This document shows, in pieces, positions 1 to 5,959 of a DNA stretch of 22,259 nt (within the stretch, counting starts at the first letter, position 1; each line of letters opens with the position of its first letter). Position numbers and translations under genes: made by a program. The notes under the pieces were generated by a model. That model was not told where the DNA came from and did not search any database. It saw nothing but the letters and a program-made list of their open reading frames with translations. This stretch comes from a virus, in the IMG/VR virus record IMGVR_UViG_3300006565_000024, positions 1-22,259 of that record. One strand, 5' to 3'.

Positions 1-11
1 GAGATTATTAA

Positions 12-335
12 ATGAGATTTAAAGCACTTGTACATGTTAGACTCAGAGGGTCCGTATCCGATGCTGCTGGTAATGCAGTAATGAATAACACTAAAAGAAT
101 TGCCCCTCTTCTTGAGCCTCATTTGTTGAGGATTGGTAAGGCAATTGATTTTTGGTTTGATGCAGAGAGTGAAGAAATAGCAAGGGAGCAATTAGATCTT
201 CTGTCTGATAGAATGCTTGCTAATACTGTGATAGAAGATTGGGAATATAAACTAGAAGAAACAGAAGAAACTGGTATAGGAAATATATCAAATGATAATG
301 CTGGTACATCAAAACATGCTTTATTTGATAAATAG
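12..335 (+). CDS. purS: PurS-like subunit of phosphoribosylformylglycinamidine synthase
   Basis: PurS is the small subunit that bridges PurL and PurQ in FGAM synthase, the fourth step of purine synthesis. The first ~82 residues carry the family pattern: an N-terminal FKALVHVRL strand, then VSDAAGNAV, RIGKAIDF near residues 41-48, and a closing LANTVIEDWEY near 69-79. PurS is usually about 80-85 residues; this one is 107, with an acidic, Asn/Thr-rich tail of about 25 residues that is not part of the known fold. The ATG start is set by a TAA stop directly upstream in the same frame. Marine T4-like phages often carry purine genes, thought to raise nucleotide supply for genome replication. Whether purL or purQ lie upstream cannot be seen here. 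The family call is by motif recognition only. Confidence 0.82.
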   Translation: MRFKALVHVRLRGSVSDAAGNAVMNNTKRIAPLLEPHLLRIGKAIDFWFDAESEEIAREQLDLLSDRMLANTVIEDWEYKLEETEETGIGNISNDNAGTSKHALFDK

Positions 336-356
336 TATTAAGTTATATTAACAACC

Positions 357-584
357 ATGTTCTGTAAGGTAAGAAAGTCTATTAAAGAATACCGTGAGTG
401 GCAAATGAAGATTTACACTCGTGTCGAAGATAGTCTTGAGCAAAGACTGGCAGGTGTTATTGCAGCTAAACAAAAATTAGCAGAGCAAATGGAAAGAGAT
501 CAAGTAAGGGAAGACATTACGGTTAACACTACTGAAACTGTCACAAGCCCCCTTGACGGTTATCCTACCTTTATAGTATTATAA
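357..584 (+). CDS. Small hypothetical protein, helical and charged
   Basis: I do not recognise this 75-residue protein. Its first 50 residues are rich in Lys, Arg, Glu and Gln and look like one long helix or short coiled coil. The C-terminal third is Thr/Val-rich and ends in a short hydrophobic stretch (PTFIVL). There is no signal peptide or clear membrane segment. It lies 21 bases after purS and may share its transcript. Its stop codon sits inside a perfect TATAAATA motif that probably serves the next gene. The reading frame is intact and starts at the only plausible ATG, without a strong ribosome binding site. Confidence 0.55.
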   Translation: MFCKVRKSIKEYREWQMKIYTRVEDSLEQRLAGVIAAKQKLAEQMERDQVREDITVNTTETVTSPLDGYPTFIVL

Positions 585-587
585 ATA
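580..587 (+). promoter_or_regulatory. Late promoter motif (TATAAATA)
   Basis: The octamer TATAAATA is an exact match to the T4 late promoter -10 element, which is read by host RNA polymerase with gp55 and the coactivator gp33. It overlaps the stop codon of the preceding gene and lies about 115 bases before the porin-like gene, so the transcript would begin with the folded leader at 618-674. The match is exact, but in AT-rich DNA an octamer like this can occur by chance. Confidence 0.6.
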
Positions 588-617
588 AATCATATACAAA
601 GGACTCGAAATAATCGT

Positions 618-674
618 AACCCTGTGTAGATGCAAACAAGATCCCATGTCGGGGGTCTTATCATCCGCAGGGTT
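618..674 (+). promoter_or_regulatory. Folded RNA leader upstream of the porin-like gene
   Basis: Read by eye, the RNA can form a long two-part structure. Bases 618-626 pair with 666-674 (nine pairs, one G-U). After a two-base bulge, 629-632 pair with 662-665. Inside, a second hairpin pairs 640-645 with 652-657 around a six-base loop. A CATG at 645-648 could also meet a CATG at 679-682, which would make a pseudoknot. The element lies in the gap between the late-promoter motif at 580 and the start at 704, so it would be in the 5' leader. It could act as a cis-regulatory or stabilising RNA. Four T's follow the outer stem, so a weak terminator is the main alternative. I cannot assign a named RNA class. 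Confidence 0.5.
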
Positions 675-703
675 TTCCCATGCGAGATACTTAAAACAAA
701 AAC

Positions 704-1096
704 ATGTCTATCAAATCAACAATCGCTGCAGTTGCAGCATCTCCATTCCTACTCGCTGGTGCAGCTTTTGCTGGTCCATATGTGAATGTTGAGTCAAACC
801 TTTCTTATCCTGATGGAGAGTATTCTTCTGCTGCTACTGATATCCATATCGGATATGAGGGCGTTGCTTCTGAAGGTAAGGTTGCTTACTATGTACAAGG
901 TGGTCCTTCACTAGGTCATTCTGACGCTACTGACGATACAGAAACAGAACTTTCTGGTAAGGTTGGTGCTTCTTATGCAATCGCTGAATCTACCGATGTA
1001 TACGGAGAGCTTTCAGGTGCTACTAATGGCGAAGATGCTGCTGGCGATACAGTAGTAGATTGGGGTGCTAAGCTTGGACTTAAGTTCACATTCTAA
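704..1096 (+). CDS. Secreted, porin-like outer membrane beta-barrel protein
   Basis: The 130-residue product starts with a classic signal peptide: Lys at position 4, a hydrophobic core of about 15 residues, and a likely cut after AFA (residue 23), so the mature protein begins GPYVNVE. The mature part has alternating polar and hydrophobic residues in short segments joined by Gly/Asp/Thr-rich turns. It ends in LGLKFTF; a terminal Phe is the usual recognition mark for outer-membrane barrel insertion. At roughly 107 mature residues it is too small for a full porin and might form a small barrel or part of one. It stands alone as a unit: late-promoter motif and folded leader before it, strong terminator after it. 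Function in infection is unknown; alteration of the host envelope is an inference. Confidence 0.7.
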   Translation: MSIKSTIAAVAASPFLLAGAAFAGPYVNVESNLSYPDGEYSSAATDIHIGYEGVASEGKVAYYVQGGPSLGHSDATDDTETELSGKVGASYAIAESTDVYGELSGATNGEDAAGDTVVDWGAKLGLKFTF

Positions 1097-1116
1097 GTCG
1101 AACTGAATATCTAAAT

Positions 1117-1143
1117 AAAGGGTATCTTCGGATACCCTTTTTT
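1117..1143 (+). terminator. Rho-independent terminator with UUCG tetraloop
   Basis: A perfect stem, AAAGGGTATC against GATACCCTTT, closes a TTCG tetraloop and is followed by a run of T's. It lies 20 bases after the porin-like gene and ends that unit before the glutaredoxin operon. Stem, loop and T-run all match the textbook form. Confidence 0.93.
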
Positions 1144-1158
1144 ATTCTCTAATTACAT

Positions 1159-1395
1159 ATGAATTTTACAGTTTATTCAAAGGATGGTTGTCCTTACTGT
1201 TCAAAGATAAAGCAGGTGTTGTCTGCTAAAGGTTTAAGATACGTTGATTATAAATTAGGGGTTGACTTTGAAAGGAAAGCATTCTATGATCAGTTCGGTG
1301 AAGGATCAACATTCCCTCAAGTCGTTTTAAATAACGAAAATCTTGGTGGATGTAATGATGCTGTTAAATACCTTCGAGAAAAGAACCTTATCTGA
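1159..1395 (+). CDS. Glutaredoxin
   Basis: Glutaredoxins pass electrons from glutathione to disulphides, including those of ribonucleotide reductase, in the cytoplasm. This 78-residue protein has the active-site CPYC at residues 11-14, the TFPQV cis-proline loop at 51-55 and the GGCNDA glutathione-binding turn at 63-68. Length is normal for a phage glutaredoxin (T4 NrdC is similar in role). It is the first gene of a long plus-strand run that follows the terminator at 1117-1143, and its stop overlaps the next start by one base. A role in dNTP supply fits the thyX gene downstream. Confidence 0.93.
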   Translation: MNFTVYSKDGCPYCSKIKQVLSAKGLRYVDYKLGVDFERKAFYDQFGEGSTFPQVVLNNENLGGCNDAVKYLREKNLI

Positions 1396-1742
1396 TGGAA
1401 GAATTTTACGACCTTGTTGAACATGCTATTGATGCTGCATTTGAAAAGGAGATGTACCTATTCAAATGTTATACTTATCTTAAGCATATTAAAGCAACTC
1501 GTAAGCAAGTGAGGGAGTTTATTGATTCTAGTACAGCAAAAGAGTTAGCTCTTTTAGTGTATGATCTAGAACAATATATTAAAGGTGGTTCAGACAATGA
1601 ACACTGCCAACTTAGAGAAGCATACGGTCACTTAGGCAAACCAAGAGCAAGAAAGTTACGAAAGTATCTTCATGGTATACTGAGTGATGCATGGCAATAT
1701 GAACTGGATCGTAAACCAGGTCGTAAGAAACTCTCTAAATAA
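1395..1742 (+). CDS. Hypothetical protein, helical with basic C-terminus
   Basis: I do not recognise this 115-residue protein. It is predicted mostly helical, with two cysteines in the first half (in FKCYTYL) and the middle (EHCQLRE), and a strongly basic tail (RKPGRKKLSK) that could bind nucleic acid. There is no signal peptide or membrane segment. Its start codon overlaps the glutaredoxin stop in a TGATG junction, so the two are probably translated together. The end of the gene carries a CTAAATA late-promoter-like motif for the following gene. Confidence 0.6.
   Translation: MEEFYDLVEHAIDAAFEKEMYLFKCYTYLKHIKATRKQVREFIDSSTAKELALLVYDLEQYIKGGSDNEHCQLREAYGHLGKPRARKLRKYLHGILSDAWQYELDRKPGRKKLSK
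1735..1741 (+). promoter_or_regulatory. Late-promoter-like motif (CTAAATA)
   Basis: A one-base variant of the T4 late -10 element overlaps the stop of the upstream gene and lies about 22 bases before the next start. The same CTAAATA form recurs ahead of gp32 and gp4 in this window, which is the main support. Confidence 0.35.
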
Positions 1743-1762
1743 AAATAACTGCGGAGAAAACT

Positions 1763-1993
1763 ATGGAACCAATCATTATTGCACTGGTTGTTTTAGTTGT
1801 TATAGGAGCATTTATCCTTGGGGTAACTGTTTCGTGGTTAGCAAAAGGATACGTAGAAGACTACGTTGAAAACGCTGCCTATGCTAGAGCAGTTATACAT
1901 CCTGAAATGATGGATGCCAACGGTAATATAATTCATGATGAATTGATTTACCTTCGTAAAGAAACTGAATTAGATGATGACACTGAGGATTAA
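1763..1993 (+). CDS. Small membrane protein with one N-terminal transmembrane helix
   Basis: The 76-residue product begins with a strongly hydrophobic segment at residues 4-27, followed by a charged region and a very acidic tail (ETELDDDTED). There is no clear cleavage site, so it is more likely a membrane anchor than a secreted protein. A GGAG ribosome binding site lies about eight bases before the ATG. I do not recognise a family or function. Confidence 0.62.
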   Translation: MEPIIIALVVLVVIGAFILGVTVSWLAKGYVEDYVENAAYARAVIHPEMMDANGNIIHDELIYLRKETELDDDTED

Positions 1994-1995
1994 TT

Positions 1996-2463
1996 ATGCC
2001 AGCTAAAGCACTTGAAAATAGTAATCCTAGATTACTTATTAGTGAGGTCTTGAGAAAGGTCTCTAATGCTAAGACTAAAAAAGAAAAGATTGCTCTACTA
2101 CAGAAACACAACTCACAAGCTCTAAGATCTTTATTGATTTGGAACTTTGATGAGAGTGTTATTTCTATGGTTCCTGAAGGTGATGTACCTTACACACCTA
2201 ATGATGCACCAGTAGGGACTGATCACACACGGTTGGAGCAAGAATCCAAGGGGTTCTATCGCTTTGTTAAAGGTGGTCAAGATAGTTTGAAGTCACTTAA
2301 ACGTGAGTCCATGTTTGTTCAACTGTTAGAAGGTCTAGCAGCAGAAGAAGCAGAGTTACTATGTCTTATTAAAGACGGACAACTCAATACAAAGTATAAA
2401 CGTATCACTAAGGCTGTAGTTCAAGAAGCATTTCCTGCTATTGAATGGGGTAATAGATCGTGA
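1996..2463 (+). CDS. Conserved T4-like phage protein of unknown function
   Basis: This 155-residue protein resembles a family common in marine T4-like phages, possibly the one called DUF6433, though I am not certain of the number. Recognisable features are an N-terminal helix (LLISEVLRKV), a KTKKEKIALLQKH segment, a central VPYTPNDAP loop, RFVKGGQ near the middle, KRESMFVQLLEGL, and a C-terminal TKAVVQEAFP. There is no signal peptide, membrane segment or known catalytic motif. It sits in the overlapping run with the thyX and phoH genes, and its last bases overlap the next start by four bases (ATGA-type junction using GTGA). Confidence 0.65.
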   Translation: MPAKALENSNPRLLISEVLRKVSNAKTKKEKIALLQKHNSQALRSLLIWNFDESVISMVPEGDVPYTPNDAPVGTDHTRLEQESKGFYRFVKGGQDSLKSLKRESMFVQLLEGLAAEEAELLCLIKDGQLNTKYKRITKAVVQEAFPAIEWGNRS

Positions 2464-2741
2464 GCAGTAAGGATATTAGAATCTTACATGAAGATTGTGA
2501 TCCAAGAGTTGCAAATGATAAAAAATTACCTTACAGTGCTTACCTAGTAGAGTATAAAAAGGAAGATCGTATTGCTTATGATGTTTCTATAGCAGGTAGT
2601 CAAGTACTACTCTTTGATCACTACTACGATAAGTATAAAAAAGATTTCAAATCTTTTAAACAGTCTGCAGGTACTATTAATCCAACATTATGGAACCCAC
2701 CAACGAAAGCAAAACCCCCCAGAAAATCAAAGAAAGAATGA
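2460..2741 (+). CDS. Hypothetical protein of marine T4-like type
   Basis: The 93-residue product has a conserved-looking core (LPYSAYLVEYKKE, then FDHYYDKYKKD near residue 53) and a C-terminal tail of Pro and Lys ([12 protein letters not shown]). GTG is a possible alternative first codon because the given start reads at the GTGA junction with the previous stop. I have seen similar short proteins near thyX in marine myoviruses but know no function. The basic tail suggests contact with nucleic acid or a partner protein, which is an inference. Confidence 0.6.
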   Translation: MSSKDIRILHEDCDPRVANDKKLPYSAYLVEYKKEDRIAYDVSIAGSQVLLFDHYYDKYKKDFKSFKQSAGTINPTLWNPPTKAKPPRKSKKE

Positions 2742-2980
2742 GTGTATACTTTGACAAAAATGTTAAAGTATCTGCTGATGAAAAGAAGAAGGTTCAAGAT
2801 GTTAAAAGGGGAGCAGAAGCTGCTGCTAATTTTATAAGACCTTTAGTTCTTATGCTATTATGGAACTGGATAATGCCAGGTCTATTTGGTCTTCCTACTA
2901 TAGGTTATCTAAAGGCATTTGGTCTTTATATAATGTCACGCATTTTATTTAATCATGAGGATGTAGATTACGATGAGTAA
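2738..2980 (+). CDS. Small membrane protein
   Basis: I place the start at the ATG that overlaps the previous stop (ATGA), giving 80 residues. A longer version from 2690 would lie inside the preceding gene. The N-terminal 35 residues are charged; the rest is hydrophobic and aromatic ([12 protein letters not shown], then a Gly/Pro turn, then a second hydrophobic stretch up to SRILF), consistent with two short membrane passes in a hairpin. The tail is acidic. It overlaps thyX by eight bases. No family recognised. Confidence 0.6.
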   Translation: MSVYFDKNVKVSADEKKKVQDVKRGAEAAANFIRPLVLMLLWNWIMPGLFGLPTIGYLKAFGLYIMSRILFNHEDVDYDE

Positions 2981-3620
2981 AGTATCATTGATCTCTGTGA
3001 CTCCAGACGCAGAGAAAACTATTGGTTATGTTGCTAGGGTATCTAACCCTAAGAATCAGGACAACCCAAAGGTTGCTGGACTATTAAAGTATTGTATTAA
3101 ACATGGACACTGGAGTGTCTTTGAGCAAGCACACATGACTGTAGAGATATCAACTACAAGAGGTCTTGCTGCACAGATACTCAGACACCGATCATTTACA
3201 TACCAAGAGTTCTCTCAGAGGTATGCTGATAGTAGTATGCTTGCTAAAGAGATTCCACTACCAGCATTACGGAGACAGGATGATAAGAATAGACAGAATA
3301 GTATTGATGATATAGATCCATTGATGCAGCAAGACTTTGAGATTAAAATGCAAAGACACTTTGTTGATGGAATGAAATTATATAAAGAGATGCTTGATGC
3401 TGGTATAGCAAAGGAGTGTGCAAGATTTGTACTACCTCTTGCTACACCAACTAAATTATACATGACTGGAAGTATACGTTCGTGGATCCACTACATAGAT
3501 TTACGTTCTGCACATGGAACCCAAAAGGAACACATGGATATTGCAGAAGCAGTAAGAGGAATATTCATAGAACAATTCCCTATCACTGCTGAAGCATTAG
3601 AATATGTACACACCCAATAA
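2973..3620 (+). CDS. thyX: Flavin-dependent thymidylate synthase ThyX
   Basis: ThyX makes dTMP from dUMP using methylenetetrahydrofolate, FAD and NADPH. The signature RHRx7S is present as RHR at residues 71-73 with Ser81, followed by QRY. Upstream is the HWSVFEQ block at 46-52, and near the C-terminus is a [12 protein letters not shown] region that matches the substrate-binding part of the family. At 215 residues the length is normal. It overlaps the previous gene by eight bases. It is a common cyanophage gene that supplies dTMP for AT-rich genome replication, alongside glutaredoxin and PurS in this window. Confidence 0.95.
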   Translation: MSKVSLISVTPDAEKTIGYVARVSNPKNQDNPKVAGLLKYCIKHGHWSVFEQAHMTVEISTTRGLAAQILRHRSFTYQEFSQRYADSSMLAKEIPLPALRRQDDKNRQNSIDDIDPLMQQDFEIKMQRHFVDGMKLYKEMLDAGIAKECARFVLPLATPTKLYMTGSIRSWIHYIDLRSAHGTQKEHMDIAEAVRGIFIEQFPITAEALEYVHTQ

Positions 3621-3632
3621 CACATACCAGAG

Positions 3633-3863
3633 ATGCCTACTTACGATTTTATTAATACGGAAACAGGTGAGGTTACTGAACACCGTATGTCAATGACTAA
3701 ACTTGATGAGTTCAAAGAAGAACATCCAGAGTTGGAAAGATACTTTGGTAATCAAAATACTTCTGCTACTTATGGTAATCCTAAATCCGATGATGGATTT
3801 AAAGAGGTGATGTCTAAAGTACAAGAGGCACATCCACTTGCAAACTTAAGTAGATTTACATAA
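3633..3863 (+). CDS. Small hypothetical protein (degenerate FmdB-like start)
   Basis: The 76-residue protein begins MPTYDFINTETGEV, which resembles the first strand of FmdB-type zinc ribbons (MPTYEY...), but it has no cysteines at all, so it cannot hold zinc in the usual way. The C-terminal half (DGFKEVMSKVQEAHP) looks helical. Similar proteins occur next to phoH in cyanophages. It overlaps phoH by one base. Function unknown. Confidence 0.62.
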   Translation: MPTYDFINTETGEVTEHRMSMTKLDEFKEEHPELERYFGNQNTSATYGNPKSDDGFKEVMSKVQEAHPLANLSRFT

Positions 3864-4630
3864 TGCCAAGAGCCAGAAAGAAATCCAACGGTAACGGTAA
3901 TGGAAATCCTATCCAACCTATGTCTAAGAAGATGATGAAGAGGAAGAAACCGATTGATAAGTCATACATGACTGAGATCAAACCTCTTACTAATAATCAA
4001 ACAATTGCCTTTGATGAGTATAAGAAAGGTAAGAATCTTCTGTTGCATGGTGCTGCTGGTACAGGTAAGACATTCATTATGCTTTACCTAGCACTACAAG
4101 AGGTACTAGATGACACCTCACCTTATGATAAGATATACATTGTAAGGTCACTAGTACCTACTAGAGAGATTGGTTTTCTTCCTGGCGACCATGAAGATAA
4201 GTCATACCTATATCAAATACCTTATAAGAATATGGTGAGGTATATGTTTGGTATGCCTGATGATAATTCATTCGAGATGTTATATGATAACTTACGAACG
4301 CAAGAAACAATTGACTTCTGGTCTACATCTTTTATCAGGGGTACTACTCTTGACAGTGCTATTGTTATTGTAGATGAGTTCAGTAACTTGAATTTTCATG
4401 AATTAGATAGTATAATAACAAGAGTAGGTGAAGACTCTAAGATTATGTTCTGTGGTGACATCACTCAGACAGATCTAACAAGAGAGGCAGAGAAGTCTAA
4501 GATATCAGACTTCATACAGATCCTTCAGGAGATGAAGGACTTTGCTTGCATTGAGTTTGGCATAGATGACATCGTAAGGTCTGGTCTAGTCAAACAATAC
4601 CTTATCACAAAATATAATCTAGGTTTCTAA
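3863..4630 (+). CDS. phoH: PhoH-like P-loop ATPase
   Basis: PhoH-like proteins are RecA-fold ATPases; related domains work with RNases or as helicases, but the phage role is not settled. Motifs are clear: Walker A GAAGTGKT at residues 63-70, Walker B IVIVDEF at 167-173, and the FCGDITQTD sensor block near 196-204. The first 35 residues are a basic, Asn/Gly/Lys-rich tail. The length of 255 residues is usual for marine phage PhoH, a standard phylogenetic marker. It is directly followed, without a gap, by an exonuclease gene. Confidence 0.93.
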   Translation: MPRARKKSNGNGNGNPIQPMSKKMMKRKKPIDKSYMTEIKPLTNNQTIAFDEYKKGKNLLLHGAAGTGKTFIMLYLALQEVLDDTSPYDKIYIVRSLVPTREIGFLPGDHEDKSYLYQIPYKNMVRYMFGMPDDNSFEMLYDNLRTQETIDFWSTSFIRGTTLDSAIVIVDEFSNLNFHELDSIITRVGEDSKIMFCGDITQTDLTREAEKSKISDFIQILQEMKDFACIEFGIDDIVRSGLVKQYLITKYNLGF

Positions 4631-5311
4631 ATGAGTTTTACCTTTGTCGATGCACCTCTTAAGGAGATTGAAGTCGAACCTATAAATGAGGATGGAGTAA
4701 GGTTCTATCCTATTCCTGGTGCGGATAAATACTATCCGAGTGTTACCTCAATCACATCGTTTAAGAACGCAGCATTCTTCGCAAGTTGGAGAAAGAGAGT
4801 AGGTGAGTTAGAGGCTAATCAAATTACTGCTAGAGCAACACAAAGAGGTACTGCATTCCACAGTATCACTGAGGATTATATTAAAGATGAATTAAATATT
4901 GAAAAGTACTTGGAAAATAATCCATTATCTGTTAGAATGTTTCAGTCGGCCAAGACTACTCTTGATCGCATTGATAACATACACTGTTTGGAAACTTTCC
5001 TTTACTCACATTATCTTGGACTTGCTGGTCGTGTAGACTGCATTGCAGAGTTTGATGGTGAGTTAGCAGTAATTGATTTTAAAACCTCCACCAAAGAAAA
5101 ACAAGAGGACTGGGTTGAACATTACTTTGTTCAAGAGACTGCTTACGCAGCGATGTTCCTCGAACGTACAGGTATTGAGGTAAAGAAAATTGTCACACTC
5201 ATTGCGGTTGAAGATGGGTCTATACAAGTATTTCAGAAGTACAATCTTGATGACTATCTACACCTACTTAAATCCTATATCCAAGAATTTGTTAGGGGAA
5301 AAAATGCCTAA
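4631..5311 (+). CDS. PD-(D/E)XK exonuclease (RecB/MGME1-like)
   Basis: The 226-residue protein has the nuclease fold signature in order: a helix with RGTAFHS at residues 72-78, Glu121, Asp136 in LAGRVDCIAEF, the core DFKT at 149-152, and the QETAYA motif near 168-173. This is the arrangement of RecB-family and mitochondrial MGME1-type exonucleases, which digest single-stranded DNA ends with metal ions. In a T4-like phage the likely job is DNA repair, recombination or host DNA breakdown. It starts directly after the phoH stop and overlaps gp33 by eight bases. Confidence 0.85.
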   Translation: MSFTFVDAPLKEIEVEPINEDGVRFYPIPGADKYYPSVTSITSFKNAAFFASWRKRVGELEANQITARATQRGTAFHSITEDYIKDELNIEKYLENNPLSVRMFQSAKTTLDRIDNIHCLETFLYSHYLGLAGRVDCIAEFDGELAVIDFKTSTKEKQEDWVEHYFVQETAYAAMFLERTGIEVKKIVTLIAVEDGSIQVFQKYNLDDYLHLLKSYIQEFVRGKNA

Positions 5312-5555
5312 AGAAACTACGGATGATAAGTTTTTAACCCCAACAAAGTTCTCTGCAGAGATCGAGAGGTTAGTACATAAAAGCAACGGTCTTATCACAT
5401 ACATCGAAGCAGTAGTAACTTACTGTCAAGAGAATGAGATAGAAGTTGAAACTGTACCAAAACTTATATCAAAACCATTAAAAGAAAGGTTGAAGCATGA
5501 AGCTCAGCGTCTTAATTACATGAAACAATCAAGTAAAGGAGTCTTACCCTTATGA
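5304..5555 (+). CDS. 33: Late transcription coactivator gp33
   Basis: gp33 links host RNA polymerase and the phage sigma-like gp55 to the sliding clamp gp45 at late promoters. I take the ATG at 5304, overlapping the exonuclease stop by eight bases and preceded by an AGGGGA ribosome binding site. The resulting 83 residues contain the block FLTPTKFSAEIERLV, the middle YIEAVVTYCQEN and LISKPLKERLKHEAQRLNY, and end in KGVLPL, a pattern I associate with cyanophage gp33. Gene order supports it: in T4 gene 33 also precedes gene 32. T4 gp33 is slightly longer (112 residues). The late-promoter-like motifs in this window are the expected targets of this system. Confidence 0.72.
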   Translation: MPKETTDDKFLTPTKFSAEIERLVHKSNGLITYIEAVVTYCQENEIEVETVPKLISKPLKERLKHEAQRLNYMKQSSKGVLPL

Positions 5556-5893
5556 CAGAGACTACGTTCTTTGAATCAGAACAAGTGCAAGAAAATTTAA
5601 ATGATATATTTAATACTTATCATGAGATAGCATCACAGACTAATCATCTTCATAAGATGAGTAAAGAAAGTAGGTTGGAACATATTGATAAGTGTAAAGA
5701 TTTAATAGACAGACAAAAGAATTTTTATACTAGGTTAACTCTAGCATCTAAAGAAGATGCTGAGGCAGCAGATATGAGGTCAAGGATTGATGCTTTGTCT
5801 CAAGCCTTTGGATATGCTAGTCTTATAGACTGCATGGAGGCTATGCTCGATACGTTAGGGAGAGCACAAAAAACTCAATCAGAACGTGATTGA
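5552..5893 (+). CDS. DUF1825-like protein of cyanobacterial type
   Basis: The 113-residue protein matches the cyanobacterial DUF1825 family as I recall it: FFESEQVQENL at the start, then RLEHIDKCKDLIDRQKNFYTRL around residues 42-63, and AADMRSRIDAL after it. It should be an all-helical cytoplasmic protein of unknown function. The family is otherwise mainly found in cyanobacteria, so the gene was probably acquired from a host. It overlaps gp33 by four bases (ATGA) and stands between gp33 and gp32, the place held by the helicase loader gene 59 in T4. Nothing in the sequence itself shows loader activity. Confidence 0.78.
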   Translation: MTETTFFESEQVQENLNDIFNTYHEIASQTNHLHKMSKESRLEHIDKCKDLIDRQKNFYTRLTLASKEDAEAADMRSRIDALSQAFGYASLIDCMEAMLDTLGRAQKTQSERD

Positions 5894-5899
5894 CAACAC

Positions 5900-5906
5900 C
5901 TAAATA
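5900..5906 (+). promoter_or_regulatory. Late-promoter-like motif ahead of gp32 (CTAAATA)
   Basis: The motif is six bases after the DUF1825-like gene and 54 bases before the gp32 start. It is the same CTAAATA variant seen before gp4. It would give gp32 its own transcript beginning near the leader hairpin. Confidence 0.4.
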
Positions 5907-5908
5907 GT

Positions 5909-5931
5909 ATGCTACGATCATACAGTAGCAT
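5909..5931 (+). promoter_or_regulatory. Leader hairpin upstream of gp32
   Basis: ATGCTAC at 5909-5915 pairs perfectly with GTAGCAT at 5925-5931 around a nine-base loop. It ends 28 bases before the gp32 start, followed by an AT-rich single-stranded stretch that contains the CGGAG ribosome binding site. T4 gp32 represses its own translation by binding a folded leader and spreading onto the unstructured ribosome binding region, so this could be an equivalent operator. I could not find a pseudoknot partner for the loop. Confidence 0.4.
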
Positions 5932-5959
5932 TAATACACTCAATACGGAGAATACGATT

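Noticed and set aside
618-674. tRNA-like element, because of a seven-pair outer stem
   Set aside because: At 57 bases it is too short, has no T-arm GTTCRA motif and no anticodon arm in place.
2690-2737. Longer start for the small membrane protein
   Set aside because: It would overlap the preceding gene by about 50 bases; the ATGA junction at 2738 is the normal arrangement here.
5190-5303. Longer N-terminus for gp33
   Set aside because: The extra 38 residues overlap the exonuclease gene in another frame; the ATG at 5304 has a good ribosome binding site and gives the expected gp33 start.
5909-5959. Longer N-terminus for gp32 from ATG 5909
   Set aside because: This ATG is in the left arm of the leader hairpin and lacks a ribosome binding site; MSFASL from 5960 after CGGAG is the usual start.
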